This document shows, piece by piece, positions 42,480-50,428 of a stretch of 50,428 nucleotides of DNA. The DNA lies in assembly GCA_018058425.1 (NCBI GenBank), contig JAGOZX010000012.1:1-50428 (forward strand). Direction: 5' to 3'. The DNA is from Sebaldella sp. GTDB lineage: Bacteria > Fusobacteriota > Fusobacteriia > Fusobacteriales > Leptotrichiaceae. The translations under genes were made by a program, and so were the position numbers. Within the stretch, counting starts at the first letter, position 1. The number at the start of each line of letters is the position of its first letter. The notes under the pieces are model-generated. The model did no database searches. It saw only the letters and a list, made by a program, of their open reading frames with translations, and had not been told where the DNA came from.

Positions 42480-43559
42480 ATGGAAAAAAAAGTATTATTA
42501 ACACCGGGGCCAACAAATATTCCTGAAAATCTTTTAGAAATATTAGGAACAGATATAGTGCATCACAGAAAAGTAGACTTTCATAACACAATGAAAGAGT
42601 TAAATGAAAATCTAAAAAAAATATTTAAGACAAAAGAAAATGTGTATGTATTGACCTCATCAGGAACAGGAGCAATGGAAGCAGCTGTTGTCAATTATTT
42701 TTCCAAAGGAGACAAAGTTTTAGTTATAAATACTGGATACTTTGGTGATAGATTTAGAAAGATTTCAAATATTTATGGACTAGAGCCTATAAATTTAGAG
42801 TATGAATTTGGACAGTCATATAAATTAGAGGATGTAAAGGAAATATTAGAAGCTAATAAAGACTTAAAAGGAGTATTTGTTACTCATAGTGAAACTTCTA
42901 CTGGTGTTTTAAATGATGTAAAAGCAATTGGAGAGCTTACAAAAAATACTGATATATTATTAATTGTAGATACTATAAGTGGTTTAGTGGCTAATGAATT
43001 TGAATTTGATGCTTGGAATGTAGATGTAGCTGTGGCAGGAAGCCAAAAAGCATTCTTGATTCCACCAGGTTTAGCATTTTTAGCAATGAGTGAAAAAGCT
43101 AAAAAGGCATTAAGCAAGTCAGATTTGCCAAAGTATTATTTTGACATAATACAAGCAGTGAAATCATTAGAAAGTAAGGCAGAGACGCCTTATACTCCTG
43201 CTATTGGCCTTGTAATAGTGGCAAATGCCTCTTGTAAAATTATAGTAGAAAAAGGAATAGAGAATATAGTAAAAGAAAAGTATGAACTTAGAAAGTATAT
43301 TGAAAATGAACTGCTTAATTTAAAATTTGATATCCTTGTAAAAGATGAAAAAAATAGAAGTAATACACTAATTTCTGTGGTAAAAGATGGAATAAAAATA
43401 AAGGATGTCATCAGAAACTTAGAAAGTAAAGGTTATACAGTAACTGGTGGTAAAGGAGATTATGAAGATAGTCTTATGAGAGTGGGAATACTGGGGCCTA
43501 TTACAAAGGAAGAAATAGACAAGTTTTTTGTTTTACTAAAAGAAGAGCTGGAAAAATAA
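42480..43559 (+). CDS. Class V aminotransferase (serine-pyruvate/alanine-glyoxylate type)
   Basis: The 359-residue fold-type I PLP enzyme begins LLTPGPTNIPENLLEILG. It has HHRKVDF, SGTGAMEAAVVNYF for the cofactor phosphate, LLIVDTISGLVANEF with the ring aspartate, and the Schiff-base lysine in VAVAGSQKAFLIPPGLAFLAM. The family covers serine-glyoxylate, alanine-glyoxylate and 2-aminoethylphosphonate-like transaminases, and also PucG. The exact substrate is open. It overlaps functionally with no neighbour, but is co-transcribed with kdsA. Confidence 0.85.
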   Translation: MEKKVLLTPGPTNIPENLLEILGTDIVHHRKVDFHNTMKELNENLKKIFKTKENVYVLTSSGTGAMEAAVVNYFSKGDKVLVINTGYFGDRFRKISNIYGLEPINLEYEFGQSYKLEDVKEILEANKDLKGVFVTHSETSTGVLNDVKAIGELTKNTDILLIVDTISGLVANEFEFDAWNVDVAVAGSQKAFLIPPGLAFLAMSEKAKKALSKSDLPKYYFDIIQAVKSLESKAETPYTPAIGLVIVANASCKIIVEKGIENIVKEKYELRKYIENELLNLKFDILVKDEKNRSNTLISVVKDGIKIKDVIRNLESKGYTVTGGKGDYEDSLMRVGILGPITKEEIDKFFVLLKEELEK

Positions 43560-43609
43560 TATATTTTAGGATTACTATAAAAAGACTTATTTTATAAAAA
43601 GGGGAAAAA

Positions 43610-43996
43610 ATGAAAAATATTTATTTTTTATTGTTATTAGTCATATTTATACCAGTAATTGGCGATGAAACTTCTGTTCAAGCTATAAAAGAAGCAAAAG
43701 TAACAGCTAAAAAATTAGGGAAAGAAGAATTACCTAGATGTAAGGCTCTCTCTGAAACTGATAGAAAGCTTGTTGCAGCAAATTATACTGGCAGAGCAGA
43801 AGAATTATTTACAATTACAAAAATTATTGAATCAGATTTAGAGGTTGCAAAAGAAAATAAAAATGAGTTGGCAGCAACACTTAGCCAAAAGAATTTAAAA
43901 GACTTAATTAAAAGAGTTACAATTTACTTATATTTCTCAGGGATTTACAGAGATAACTGCCAGGTAGATATAGTCGAGAAAGCTATGGATTTTTAA
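43610..43996 (+). CDS. Small secreted protein of unknown function
   Basis: The 128-residue protein has a signal peptide (MKNIYFLLLLVIFIPVIGDE). The mature part is mostly helical and lysine/glutamate-rich, with two cysteines (CKALSETD and DNCQVDIV) that may form a disulfide in the periplasm. I recognise no family. It is 40 bases before the P-loop gene and 50 after the aminotransferase, so probably in the same transcript. Confidence 0.65.
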   Translation: MKNIYFLLLLVIFIPVIGDETSVQAIKEAKVTAKKLGKEELPRCKALSETDRKLVAANYTGRAEELFTITKIIESDLEVAKENKNELAATLSQKNLKDLIKRVTIYLYFSGIYRDNCQVDIVEKAMDF

Positions 43997-44036
43997 TAAA
44001 AAAATAATATAAATAAAAAATAAGAAGGAGAGAAAT

Positions 44037-45770
44037 ATGTTAAATGAATTTTCGCTGAGCAGAGATAGAGCAATGATAAATTTTACACTTAAATACTGCG
44101 ATACATCTGAAAAACTGCTTGATAGTTTTGGTTTTAGAAAAGTAGTAGAGGTTTTTGTAAAGAAGTTAAAAAAAGAAGAGGGACTAATATATAACTTTTA
44201 TTTAGGTGCCTTTAATGATGATGATGATCAATTAGTTGATGCTTTAGTAGAAGTATTTAAATTATTAACTGTTTTTGATATAAATGAAGTATTAAAAGTA
44301 GAAAATAAATATTCTGTTTTCTTTGAAGATAGAAACTTATTTATAGAATTAATAGAGCTATTATACGGATATTGGAGAAAGTTAGAAAGATTTACTATAG
44401 TTAGAAATAACAGACTTGGTGAAGGACTTCAAAGTGTTAGATTTATCCAAGCAAACAATAACTTTAATGATTTAGTATTAGCTACATATAGAAGAATAGA
44501 AGAGACAGTAATGGGTTATCATCATAGAGTTTACAGACAGTTAACAGCAGGAGCAAATGCAGGACTTACATTAAATGATGTAAACTGGAATTGCCCAATA
44601 GAATACAGAGGATTAACTACAATACCATTTATAGGATCAGTAGTTTTACAACCACCATTTATTTCATATACTAAGAGAAATACAAGAGAAGGAATATTTG
44701 AAGAGCACTTTAAGAATCCTCTTGAAAATATTGTTTTAAATGAAGATGATTGGTTTGTTTATCCTGCTAAAGTTGGAGACTTATTAACTTTTGTATATTT
44801 CCACAAAGACTTTATGGCTCACGGATTAGCACTAGCAAACTTATTTGAATTAGCAGTAGAAAGTGAATACCTTGGAAGAAAACCTGATATGATTTACTTA
44901 TTTGGGTATCCTGATGGGGAAAATGAAAAGAGAACTTTTTACTATAAAGATAAGAAAAATGGTATTTTAATAGGATATGCAAACTATACAGATGAAATAG
45001 ATTATTTTGGATATATGAAAAAAATGCTTCTAACATTACATAATATTAAAAAATTAGAAGAAGGAAGCCTTCCAATTCATGGAGCTATGGTAAACATTGT
45101 TTTAAGAAATGGAAAAGAGTCTAATATAGTTATTATGGGTGATAGTGGAGCTGGAAAGTCAGAGAGTCTAGAAGCTTTTAGAACTCTAAATCAAAAATAT
45201 ATAAAGCACATGAGAATAGTTTTTGATGATATGGGATTCTTGAAAATAGAAAATGATGGTAAAATAAAAGGATATGGAACAGAAATTGGAGCGTTTGTCA
45301 GAGTGGATGATTTAGATTCTGGTTATGCTTTCGAGCAGTTAGATAGAGGTATTTTTACAAATCCAGATAAGATAAATGCTAGGGTAACAATACCAATTTC
45401 TACTTATGAAATAATATCTAAAGGTTATGAAGTAGATATTTTACTTTATGCTAATAACTACGAAGATTCTGATAAGAAAATAAAATTCTATGATAATGTG
45501 GATGAATCTATTCAGATATTTGAAGATGGAGCAAGAAAAGCAAAAGGAACTACAAGTGAAAAAGGATTAGTAAAATCATATTTTGCAAATCCATTTGGGG
45601 CAGTTCAAGAAAGAGAAACTAATGAAAAATTAGTAAGAATATATTTTAAGAAAATGTTTGATCTAGGAGTTCAAGTTGGGGAAATAAATACATCTCTAGC
45701 TGTTGATGGTAAAGAAAAAGATGGACCTAGAAATGCAGCAGAAGAATTATTTGAATTGATAAACCAGTAA
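44037..45770 (+). CDS. PEPCK/HprK-like P-loop protein of unknown function
   Basis: The 577-residue protein has a P-loop GDSGAGKS (368-375) followed by ES, and a second acidic site VFDDMGFLKI about 35 residues on, the spacing seen in phosphoenolpyruvate carboxykinase and HPr kinase. Later stretches SYFANPFGAVQ and LGVQVGEINTSLA resemble the C-terminal half of ATP-dependent PEPCK. The N-terminal 330 residues contain no motif I recognise. It is not a normal PckA; a kinase with a protein or small-molecule substrate is possible. It ends at a terminator near 45790. Confidence 0.65.
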   Translation: MLNEFSLSRDRAMINFTLKYCDTSEKLLDSFGFRKVVEVFVKKLKKEEGLIYNFYLGAFNDDDDQLVDALVEVFKLLTVFDINEVLKVENKYSVFFEDRNLFIELIELLYGYWRKLERFTIVRNNRLGEGLQSVRFIQANNNFNDLVLATYRRIEETVMGYHHRVYRQLTAGANAGLTLNDVNWNCPIEYRGLTTIPFIGSVVLQPPFISYTKRNTREGIFEEHFKNPLENIVLNEDDWFVYPAKVGDLLTFVYFHKDFMAHGLALANLFELAVESEYLGRKPDMIYLFGYPDGENEKRTFYYKDKKNGILIGYANYTDEIDYFGYMKKMLLTLHNIKKLEEGSLPIHGAMVNIVLRNGKESNIVIMGDSGAGKSESLEAFRTLNQKYIKHMRIVFDDMGFLKIENDGKIKGYGTEIGAFVRVDDLDSGYAFEQLDRGIFTNPDKINARVTIPISTYEIISKGYEVDILLYANNYEDSDKKIKFYDNVDESIQIFEDGARKAKGTTSEKGLVKSYFANPFGAVQERETNEKLVRIYFKKMFDLGVQVGEINTSLAVDGKEKDGPRNAAEELFELINQ

Positions 45771-45779
45771 AATTAAATG

Positions 45780-45809
45780 CAGGGAGTATTATTGCTCCTT
45801 GTTTTTTAT
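45780..45809 (+). terminator. Terminator after the P-loop gene
   Basis: CAGGGAG and CTCCTTG pair (one G-T) around a short loop, followed by TTTTTT. Confidence 0.8.
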
Positions 45810-45921
45810 TATTAGTAAACAATTTCAGAGTATTTTCATGAGAAGATATGACTTAAAAATTGATCTTTTTTATGATATACTAATTAAAGAAAAAAGAACA
45901 TTATTTTAGATGGGAGACAAA

Positions 45922-46791
45922 ATGAAATCATATATTGACCTTGGCTTTATAAAGATACACTATTACAGTTTAATGTATATTATAGCATTTTTTTTAGGAA
46001 TATTTATAGCTACTAGAGATAAGGTAGCCCAAGAAAGAGGAATTAAAGATAAGAAAGTAATAGAAGATTTTGCATTCTGGGTTATGATATCTGGATTAAT
46101 AGGTGCGAGACTTTATTATGTATTGTTTAAATTAGGATCTTACATGGAAAGACCATTATCGATTTTCGCTGTATGGGAAGGTGGTTTGGCTATCCATGGT
46201 GGAATTATAGGAGCTTTCATAGGAGCTGTTATTTTTGCTAAGAGAAAAAAAATGAATTTATGGGTTTTGACTGATATGGGAGTAGGTCCTTTATTAATAG
46301 GTCAGGCAATTGGAAGAATAGGAAATTATGCTAATGGAGAGATAGAAGGAGTACCTACATTTACTCCGTGGAGTGTAATTCTAAAAGGAAATTTTGAACA
46401 ATGGTGGTCTCAATATTTATCAATGAGTATAGATATGAAATCAAAATTTAAAGAACTTGTTCCTTGGGGAGTTGTATTTCCAAGTGGAACTTCAGCGGGA
46501 GATAGCTTTCCTAACGTACCGCTTCATCCAGCAATGCTTTATGAATCTGTATTAAATGTAATTGGATTTTTCCTATTATGGTTTTATTTTAGAAAGAAAG
46601 GTTATAAACCGGGAATACTTTCTATGATTTATCTGATTATGTATGCTCTAATTAGAAGTTTTGTTAGTTTTTTTAGAGTGGAAGATTTATCATTTTTTGG
46701 TGTGATAAGAGCACCACATTTAATAAGTATTATTATGCTTATATTAGCATTTATTGGAATAAAATTTTTGAGTAAAAAAGATAGTAAATAA
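45922..46791 (+). CDS. lgt: Prolipoprotein diacylglyceryl transferase
   Basis: The start at 45922 (MKSYIDLGFIKIHYYSL) follows GGGAGA; an ATG at 45910 overlaps that box. The 289-residue membrane protein has the Lgt motifs HYYSLMYIIAF, ISGLIGARLYYV, the essential histidine in LAIHGGIIGAFIG, the signature GRIGNYANGEIEG, and LHPAMLYES. It attaches diacylglycerol to lipoprotein cysteines, needed by the several lipoproteins in this window. It is co-oriented with the MazG-like gene 25 bases on. Confidence 0.95.
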   Translation: MKSYIDLGFIKIHYYSLMYIIAFFLGIFIATRDKVAQERGIKDKKVIEDFAFWVMISGLIGARLYYVLFKLGSYMERPLSIFAVWEGGLAIHGGIIGAFIGAVIFAKRKKMNLWVLTDMGVGPLLIGQAIGRIGNYANGEIEGVPTFTPWSVILKGNFEQWWSQYLSMSIDMKSKFKELVPWGVVFPSGTSAGDSFPNVPLHPAMLYESVLNVIGFFLLWFYFRKKGYKPGILSMIYLIMYALIRSFVSFFRVEDLSFFGVIRAPHLISIIMLILAFIGIKFLSKKDSK

Positions 46792-46816
46792 AAAGATTTT
46801 TAGCAAGGAGATAAAA

Positions 46817-47206
46817 ATGAAAAAGCAATTAGTAAAAGTGGAAGAATTTCATAAAACTTTTGATCTTGGAATAGAAAAAGAACCAGTAGCAGTTCTAGAT
46901 GAAAATAGAAGTGAATTAAGATATGACTTAATGAAAGAAGAAAATGGTGAGTATCTAGAAGCAGTAAAAAATAATGATTTAGTTGAAGTAGCAGATGCTC
47001 TAGGAGATATGATGTATATTTTATGTGGAACAATAATAGAACATGGTATGACAAATCTTATAGAAGAAGTCTTTGATGAAATACACAAAAGTAATATGTC
47101 TAAATTGGGAGAAGACGGAAATCCTATATATAGAGAAGATGGAAAAGTTATGAAAGGACCTAATTATTTCAGGCCAAATATTTCAAAAATAATTGATAAA
47201 AAATAG
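46817..47206 (+). CDS. MazG-like / PRA-PH-type nucleotide pyrophosphohydrolase
   Basis: The 129-residue protein has the all-alpha NTP pyrophosphatase signature: paired glutamates in MKEENGEYLEAVKNND, then VEVADALGDMMYILCGTIIEHG with the metal-binding aspartates. A C-terminal tail LGEDGNPIYREDGKVMKGPNYF is shared with phage- and bacterial-type MazG-like proteins. It probably hydrolyses a (d)NTP to the monophosphate. It has an AGGAG box. Confidence 0.8.
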   Translation: MKKQLVKVEEFHKTFDLGIEKEPVAVLDENRSELRYDLMKEENGEYLEAVKNNDLVEVADALGDMMYILCGTIIEHGMTNLIEEVFDEIHKSNMSKLGEDGNPIYREDGKVMKGPNYFRPNISKIIDKK

Positions 47207-47207
47207 T

Positions 47208-47263
47208 TTGATTTTTTTGATTAAAATGTTATACTTATTTAGTAATTGTTCTTACAAGTATAA
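47208..47263 (+). promoter_or_regulatory. Lipoprotein gene promoter and inverted repeat
   Basis: TTGATT (47208-47213) and TATACT (47230-47235) are 16 bases apart. TTATACTT (47229-47236), covering the -10, and AAGTATAA (47256-47263) form a perfect inverted repeat. It could be an operator or fold in the 5' leader of about 100 bases. Confidence 0.55.
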
Positions 47264-47338
47264 TAATAAAAAAAATGTACTTTTTACCAGAAACAAGTTA
47301 TAAAAAACTCTTTTAAAATAGAAAGGTGTGACTTGAAT

Positions 47339-48970
47339 ATGCAAAAAAAACTTTTAATTTTTGGAATAATGTTAACATTATTAGTTAGTTGTGGAAAAGG
47401 TAAGGAAGAAACTAAGACAGAAACAGCTCCTACAACAGAAGTAAAAACGGAGGAGAAAACAAGTGAGAATGCCCAGATGGCAAAGAAAAATCCATTTTTA
47501 TCAGCTGAAGTTTATGGAATTACACATTTTGACTCATCACAGTCAGATTCGTTTCCATATGCTGTAAAAACTGGAGATTTTAACGTAGATTTAAAAAAAT
47601 ATCCTCAAGTAACAGGAGGACCTGTAAATATAATAACACTAGCTTCTACTTCGCCAGATTATATGTGGGGAGTATCTAGCCAAGGAGTAACATATATTAA
47701 TACTGCAGGTGGAAAATTTGAAGAACTTGCTCGTTTTAATATCCCAGATTTAAAACCAACTTCATTAGAAGAGCATGAAAAAGTATTAAGACAGGACTTT
47801 ACTGATATAAATCAAGTAGCAAAAGCAATAAAAGATAATTATGGATTTGGTTTCGAACGTATTTTTGGTGGAGTGTACAGTGTAGTAGATAATCAAAATG
47901 TTGTTTATGCAGATTATGGTGTAACAATATATGCTTTTGGATTAGCAGATGAAAAAGATCCTAAAGCAGGAGTAAAAGTATTAAGAACTATTGATCTTTC
48001 AAAAATTCTTGATAAGGGAGAAGCTATTAGTGGATTAAGCATGACTTATGATGGTAAATTAATAGTAGTTGGAAACCATTCATTAGCAGTTGTTGATAGA
48101 GAGTTTAAAGAAACTCCGCAAATTGTAAAATTTGATAAAAGTGAATATGTATCAAATTCTGTAGCAGTAGATGAAAATAATGGAATATATATAGCGTCAG
48201 ACAAATATATGAGAAAAATAGTTTGGACAGGTACAAAATTATCAGAAGATGAAAAAGATGGAGCATGGAAAACAGAGTATGAAATTGGACAACAGCCACC
48301 AGCAGTTAAAGTAGGAAAAGGAACAGGATCAACTCCAACTTTAATGGGATTTGGTAGTGATGAAGATAAATTAGTAGTAATAACAGATGGAGCAGATAGA
48401 ATGCACATAGTAGCATTTTGGAGAGATGAAATTCCAGCTGGATTCACACAAAAAGAGGGAACTAAATCAAACCGTATAGCAGATCAATTTGCTATAACAG
48501 CTGGACAACCAGCAGATGCAAAATGGATTCAATCAGAGCAATCAGTGGTAGTAAAAGGATATGGAGCATTTGTAGTTAATAATATAGTGGATAAAATGCC
48601 AGAAGATAGACTAGTTGGTGTTATAGCTTTAGGACCAGTTATAGCTCCACCAGTAGGTGCAGAAAGAGTTGAGTGGGATACTAAGACTAAAGCATGGAAA
48701 TCTGTATGGACAAGAGCAGATGTATCATCTATTAGTACAGTACCGTCAATGAGTACTGCTTCAAACATGGTTTTTGTAAATGGATACTATAAAGAAACAG
48801 GTTGGGAAGTAACAGGTATGGATTGGGAAACAGGAAAAACAGTTCATAGATCAATATTTGGAAAAGATAATTTTGGTAATGGAGCTTATGCGATCATGCA
48901 ATTTTTACCAAATGGAGATTTACTATTTAATAGTATAGCAGGGCCAATCAGAGTTAGTTATGATAAATAA
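47339..48970 (+). CDS. Large lipoprotein of unknown function, probably beta-propeller-like
   Basis: The start at 47339 (MQKKLLIFGIM) gives a lipoprotein signal with lipobox LVSC; a Thr/Glu/Lys-rich spacer follows (about residues 20-45). The rest of the 543-residue protein has repeated beta-rich blocks with GLSMTYDGKLIVVG, VAVDENNGIYIASDKYM and VFVNGYYKETGWEVTGMDW, the look of a PQQ- or SMP-30-type propeller. I do not recognise an exact family. It is monocistronic, with its own promoter and terminator, suggesting substantial expression. Confidence 0.7.
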   Translation: MQKKLLIFGIMLTLLVSCGKGKEETKTETAPTTEVKTEEKTSENAQMAKKNPFLSAEVYGITHFDSSQSDSFPYAVKTGDFNVDLKKYPQVTGGPVNIITLASTSPDYMWGVSSQGVTYINTAGGKFEELARFNIPDLKPTSLEEHEKVLRQDFTDINQVAKAIKDNYGFGFERIFGGVYSVVDNQNVVYADYGVTIYAFGLADEKDPKAGVKVLRTIDLSKILDKGEAISGLSMTYDGKLIVVGNHSLAVVDREFKETPQIVKFDKSEYVSNSVAVDENNGIYIASDKYMRKIVWTGTKLSEDEKDGAWKTEYEIGQQPPAVKVGKGTGSTPTLMGFGSDEDKLVVITDGADRMHIVAFWRDEIPAGFTQKEGTKSNRIADQFAITAGQPADAKWIQSEQSVVVKGYGAFVVNNIVDKMPEDRLVGVIALGPVIAPPVGAERVEWDTKTKAWKSVWTRADVSSISTVPSMSTASNMVFVNGYYKETGWEVTGMDWETGKTVHRSIFGKDNFGNGAYAIMQFLPNGDLLFNSIAGPIRVSYDK

Positions 48971-48985
48971 ATAAAGTAATAAATA

Positions 48986-49012
48986 AAAAACGGGTTTAAA
49001 TACCCGTTTTTA
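48986..49012. terminator. Bidirectional terminator
   Basis: AAAAACGGGT and ACCCGTTTTT pair around TTAAAT with A and T runs on both sides. It serves the lipoprotein gene and probably the convergent HxlR gene. Confidence 0.88.
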
Positions 49013-49071
49013 TTGTGGTTGAATTTATAAATAAAGTTTATTTAAATATGTAGATATAATATTTAATCTTG

Positions 49072-49419
49072 TTATCCTTCTTCATTCTTATTGACTGAGT
49101 TTATATATTCTGCTCCCCATTCCTCCATTTTATCAATTACATCAAGAAACTTTAAGCCAATTTCAGTTAGAGAGTACTCAACCTTTGGTGGAACTACTTT
49201 ATAAACTTCACGATGGATAATTTTGTCGTTCTCTAACTCTCTTAATTGTTGTGTTAGATAAGCTCTACGAATTTCAGGTATTCTACGTTGCAATTCATTA
49301 AATCTTAAGGTTCCATCTTTTAAAATAAATATTATAAAAAGTTTCCATTTTCCAGAAATTATATGTTGTACAAGTCCCATAGGACAGTATTCTCTAAGAG
49401 TCATTACATTTTCATTCAT
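49072..49419 (-). CDS. HxlR-family winged-helix regulator
   Basis: The 115-residue protein has YCPMGLVQHIISGKWKLFIIF (Cys13 as a candidate redox cysteine), LKDGTLRFNELQRRIP, YLTQQLRELENDKII and VVPPKVEYSLTEIGLKF. It is divergent from a metallo-hydrolase gene across an 120-base region with an inverted repeat, so it likely controls that gene and itself. It is the second HxlR regulator in the window, only moderately similar to the one at 20348. Confidence 0.87.
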   Translation of the reverse strand: MNENVMTLREYCPMGLVQHIISGKWKLFIIFILKDGTLRFNELQRRIPEIRRAYLTQQLRELENDKIIHREVYKVVPPKVEYSLTEIGLKFLDVIDKMEEWGAEYINSVNKNEEG

Positions 49420-49431
49420 TTATATCTCCTT

Positions 49432-49462
49432 CATAGTATGTTTTTAAATACTATGTATTATA
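49432..49462 (-). promoter_or_regulatory. HxlR gene -10 box and inverted-repeat operator
   Basis: On the minus strand TATAAT (49462-49457) is followed at once by a perfect inverted repeat CATAGTAT-N8-ATACTATG (49455-49432), just before the ribosome-binding site. Its place over the transcription start suggests autorepression. Confidence 0.6.
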
Positions 49463-49539
49463 AAACATCGTACTAGTAATTTTCATATCAAAATAGTATC
49501 ATGTTATATCAATTAATTCAAATTATTAGGAGGAAAATT

Positions 49540-50277
49540 ATGAAAATAAATCTTATTAGAAATGCAACAATGAAATTTTTTTATGGAGGAAAGGTAATTC
49601 TGGCAGATCCTATGTTATCTAAAAAAGGTATGATTCGTTCTTTTTTAGGAAAAGAAAAAAACCCTACAGTGGAGATGCTAATTAAAATCGAAGATGTAAT
49701 GTTAGAAGTGGATGGAGTAATGATTTCTCATACGCATCCTGATCATTTTGATGAAGCTGCAAGAGAAAGTATTCCTAAGGATATGAAAATATTTTATCAG
49801 CCATATGATAGAGATAAATTAACTGAATTTACAAATGCTGTTTCTGTGGATAAAGATGTAATGTGGGATAAAATAAAAATAACTAGGACTAAAGCCATGC
49901 ATGGAAGAGGTGAAGCTCTTAAAAGGATGGGTGAGGCTTCTGGGTTTGTCTTAGAAGCAGAAGGAGAACCAGTAGTATACTGGGTAGGAGATTCAGTTTT
50001 ATATGAAGAAATTGAGGGGAATATAAAAAATTTTAATCCTGATATTATAATAACACACTCTGGTGGAGCAGGTTTTCCTGACCTTGGACTTATAATAATG
50101 GATGATGAGGAAACAATCAAGATTTGTCAAATGGCTCCTAACTCAAAGGTTATAGCAGTTCACTTAGAATCATTAGATCATTGTCCTGTTACAAGAGAAG
50201 GTTTAGCGAAATTAGCAGAAGAGAAAAATATTTCTAATTTAAAAATCCCCAAAGATGGGGAGACTATAATATTTTAA
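49540..50277 (+). CDS. Metallo-beta-lactamase-fold hydrolase (UPF0173/UlaG-like)
   Basis: The start at 49540 (MKINLIRNATMKF) has a perfect AGGAGG at 49528-49533. The 245-residue protein has the metal motif VMISHTHPDHFDEAA, then MHGRGEALKRMG, VYWVGDSVLYEEI with the bridging aspartate, and KVIAVHLESLDHCPVTR. It resembles MBL-fold hydrolases found next to HxlR regulators. Substrate unknown. It is divergent from the HxlR gene. Confidence 0.82.
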   Translation: MKINLIRNATMKFFYGGKVILADPMLSKKGMIRSFLGKEKNPTVEMLIKIEDVMLEVDGVMISHTHPDHFDEAARESIPKDMKIFYQPYDRDKLTEFTNAVSVDKDVMWDKIKITRTKAMHGRGEALKRMGEASGFVLEAEGEPVVYWVGDSVLYEEIEGNIKNFNPDIIITHSGGAGFPDLGLIIMDDEETIKICQMAPNSKVIAVHLESLDHCPVTREGLAKLAEEKNISNLKIPKDGETIIF

Positions 50278-50293
50278 GTTTTATTCTCTAAAA

Positions 50294-50370
50294 TGGCGCA
50301 CCCGAGAGGAATCGAACCCCTAACCCTCTGATCCGAAGTCAGATGCTCTATCCTATTGAGCCACGAGTGC
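50294..50370 (-). tRNA. tRNA-Arg (anticodon UCG)
   Basis: The minus strand folds as a full cloverleaf: acceptor GCACTCG with CGGGTGC, discriminator G and encoded CCA. The anticodon arm is TCTGA, loop CTTCGGA and TCAGA, giving anticodon TCG, and the T loop is GGTTCGATTCC. The length is 77 with CCA. Confidence 0.95.
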
Positions 50371-50428
50371 AACACTAGTATCATACCAATTTTTTTACAT
50401 TTTTTCAATTATAAATTATATATGTAAT

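Noticed and set aside
1..50428. CRISPR arrays, complete insertion sequences, prophage or rRNA genes
   Set aside because: No regularly spaced repeats, transposase genes, phage structural genes or rRNA sequence were seen anywhere in the window.

Overview
The window is very AT-rich and tightly packed. It encodes Gram-negative envelope functions (kdsA for LPS, lgt, ExbB/ExbD, a TonB-dependent receptor) together with strictly anaerobic metabolism (asrABC sulfite reductase, an anaerobic radical-SAM haem-opening enzyme with its flavodoxin partner). This combination of low GC, an outer membrane and the Hmu-type haem pathway points to Fusobacteriota, most likely Fusobacteriaceae. The genus is an inference; no rRNA or other marker here settles it.

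Layout. 1-5.5 kb (minus): Leloir galactose operon galK-galM-galE-galT (galT runs off the edge) with a ROK-family repressor upstream. 5.8-15.2 kb (plus): one long haem uptake and degradation operon (exbB, exbD, receptor, permease, ATPase, binding lipoprotein, TonB-like protein, HugZ-like protein, HmuW, HmuF) behind a strong promoter that overlaps a Fur-like site. 15.3-17.8 kb (minus): ModE-like regulator and ligA. 18-21.7 kb: VOC and HAD genes, an azoreductase/HxlR divergon, a lipoprotein lacking a normal start, an orphan Fur-like site followed by a long hairpin, and an ABM monooxygenase. 21.7-30.8 kb (minus): a complete yhf-type operon, yhfZ-yhfY-php-yhfU-yhfT-amidase-yhfS-yhfX-yhfW. Its pathway is unknown to me. 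It carries an extra amidase-signature gene, a duplicated control segment and three copies of one palindrome. 31-32.4 kb: xth and a small tyrosine recombinase, overlapping tail to tail. 32.7-37 kb (plus): a lipoprotein, then an FNT channel with asrABC. 37-39.7 kb: REP-like repeats, two exported enzymes (class II cyclic-nucleotide phosphodiesterase and a DUF62 S-adenosylmethionine hydrolase) and a methyltransferase gene fragment. 40-46.8 kb (plus): murE, kdsA, class V aminotransferase, a small secreted protein, a PEPCK/HprK-like P-loop protein and lgt. 46.8-50.4 kb: MazG-like protein, large lipoprotein, HxlR/metallo-hydrolase divergon and tRNA-Arg(UCG).

How the genes work together. The haem operon has every step: outer-membrane receptor, energy transduction, periplasmic capture, inner-membrane import, cytoplasmic haem handling, radical ring opening and reduction of the product. 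The asr block pairs sulfite reduction with a channel suited to exporting hydrosulfide. The yhf block holds two PLP enzymes, a phosphotriesterase-like enzyme, a phosphopentomutase-like enzyme, an amidase, a membrane protein and its own regulator, so it looks like an inducible catabolic pathway for an unidentified, probably nitrogen- and phosphate-containing compound. This is the best candidate for an undescribed system in the window.
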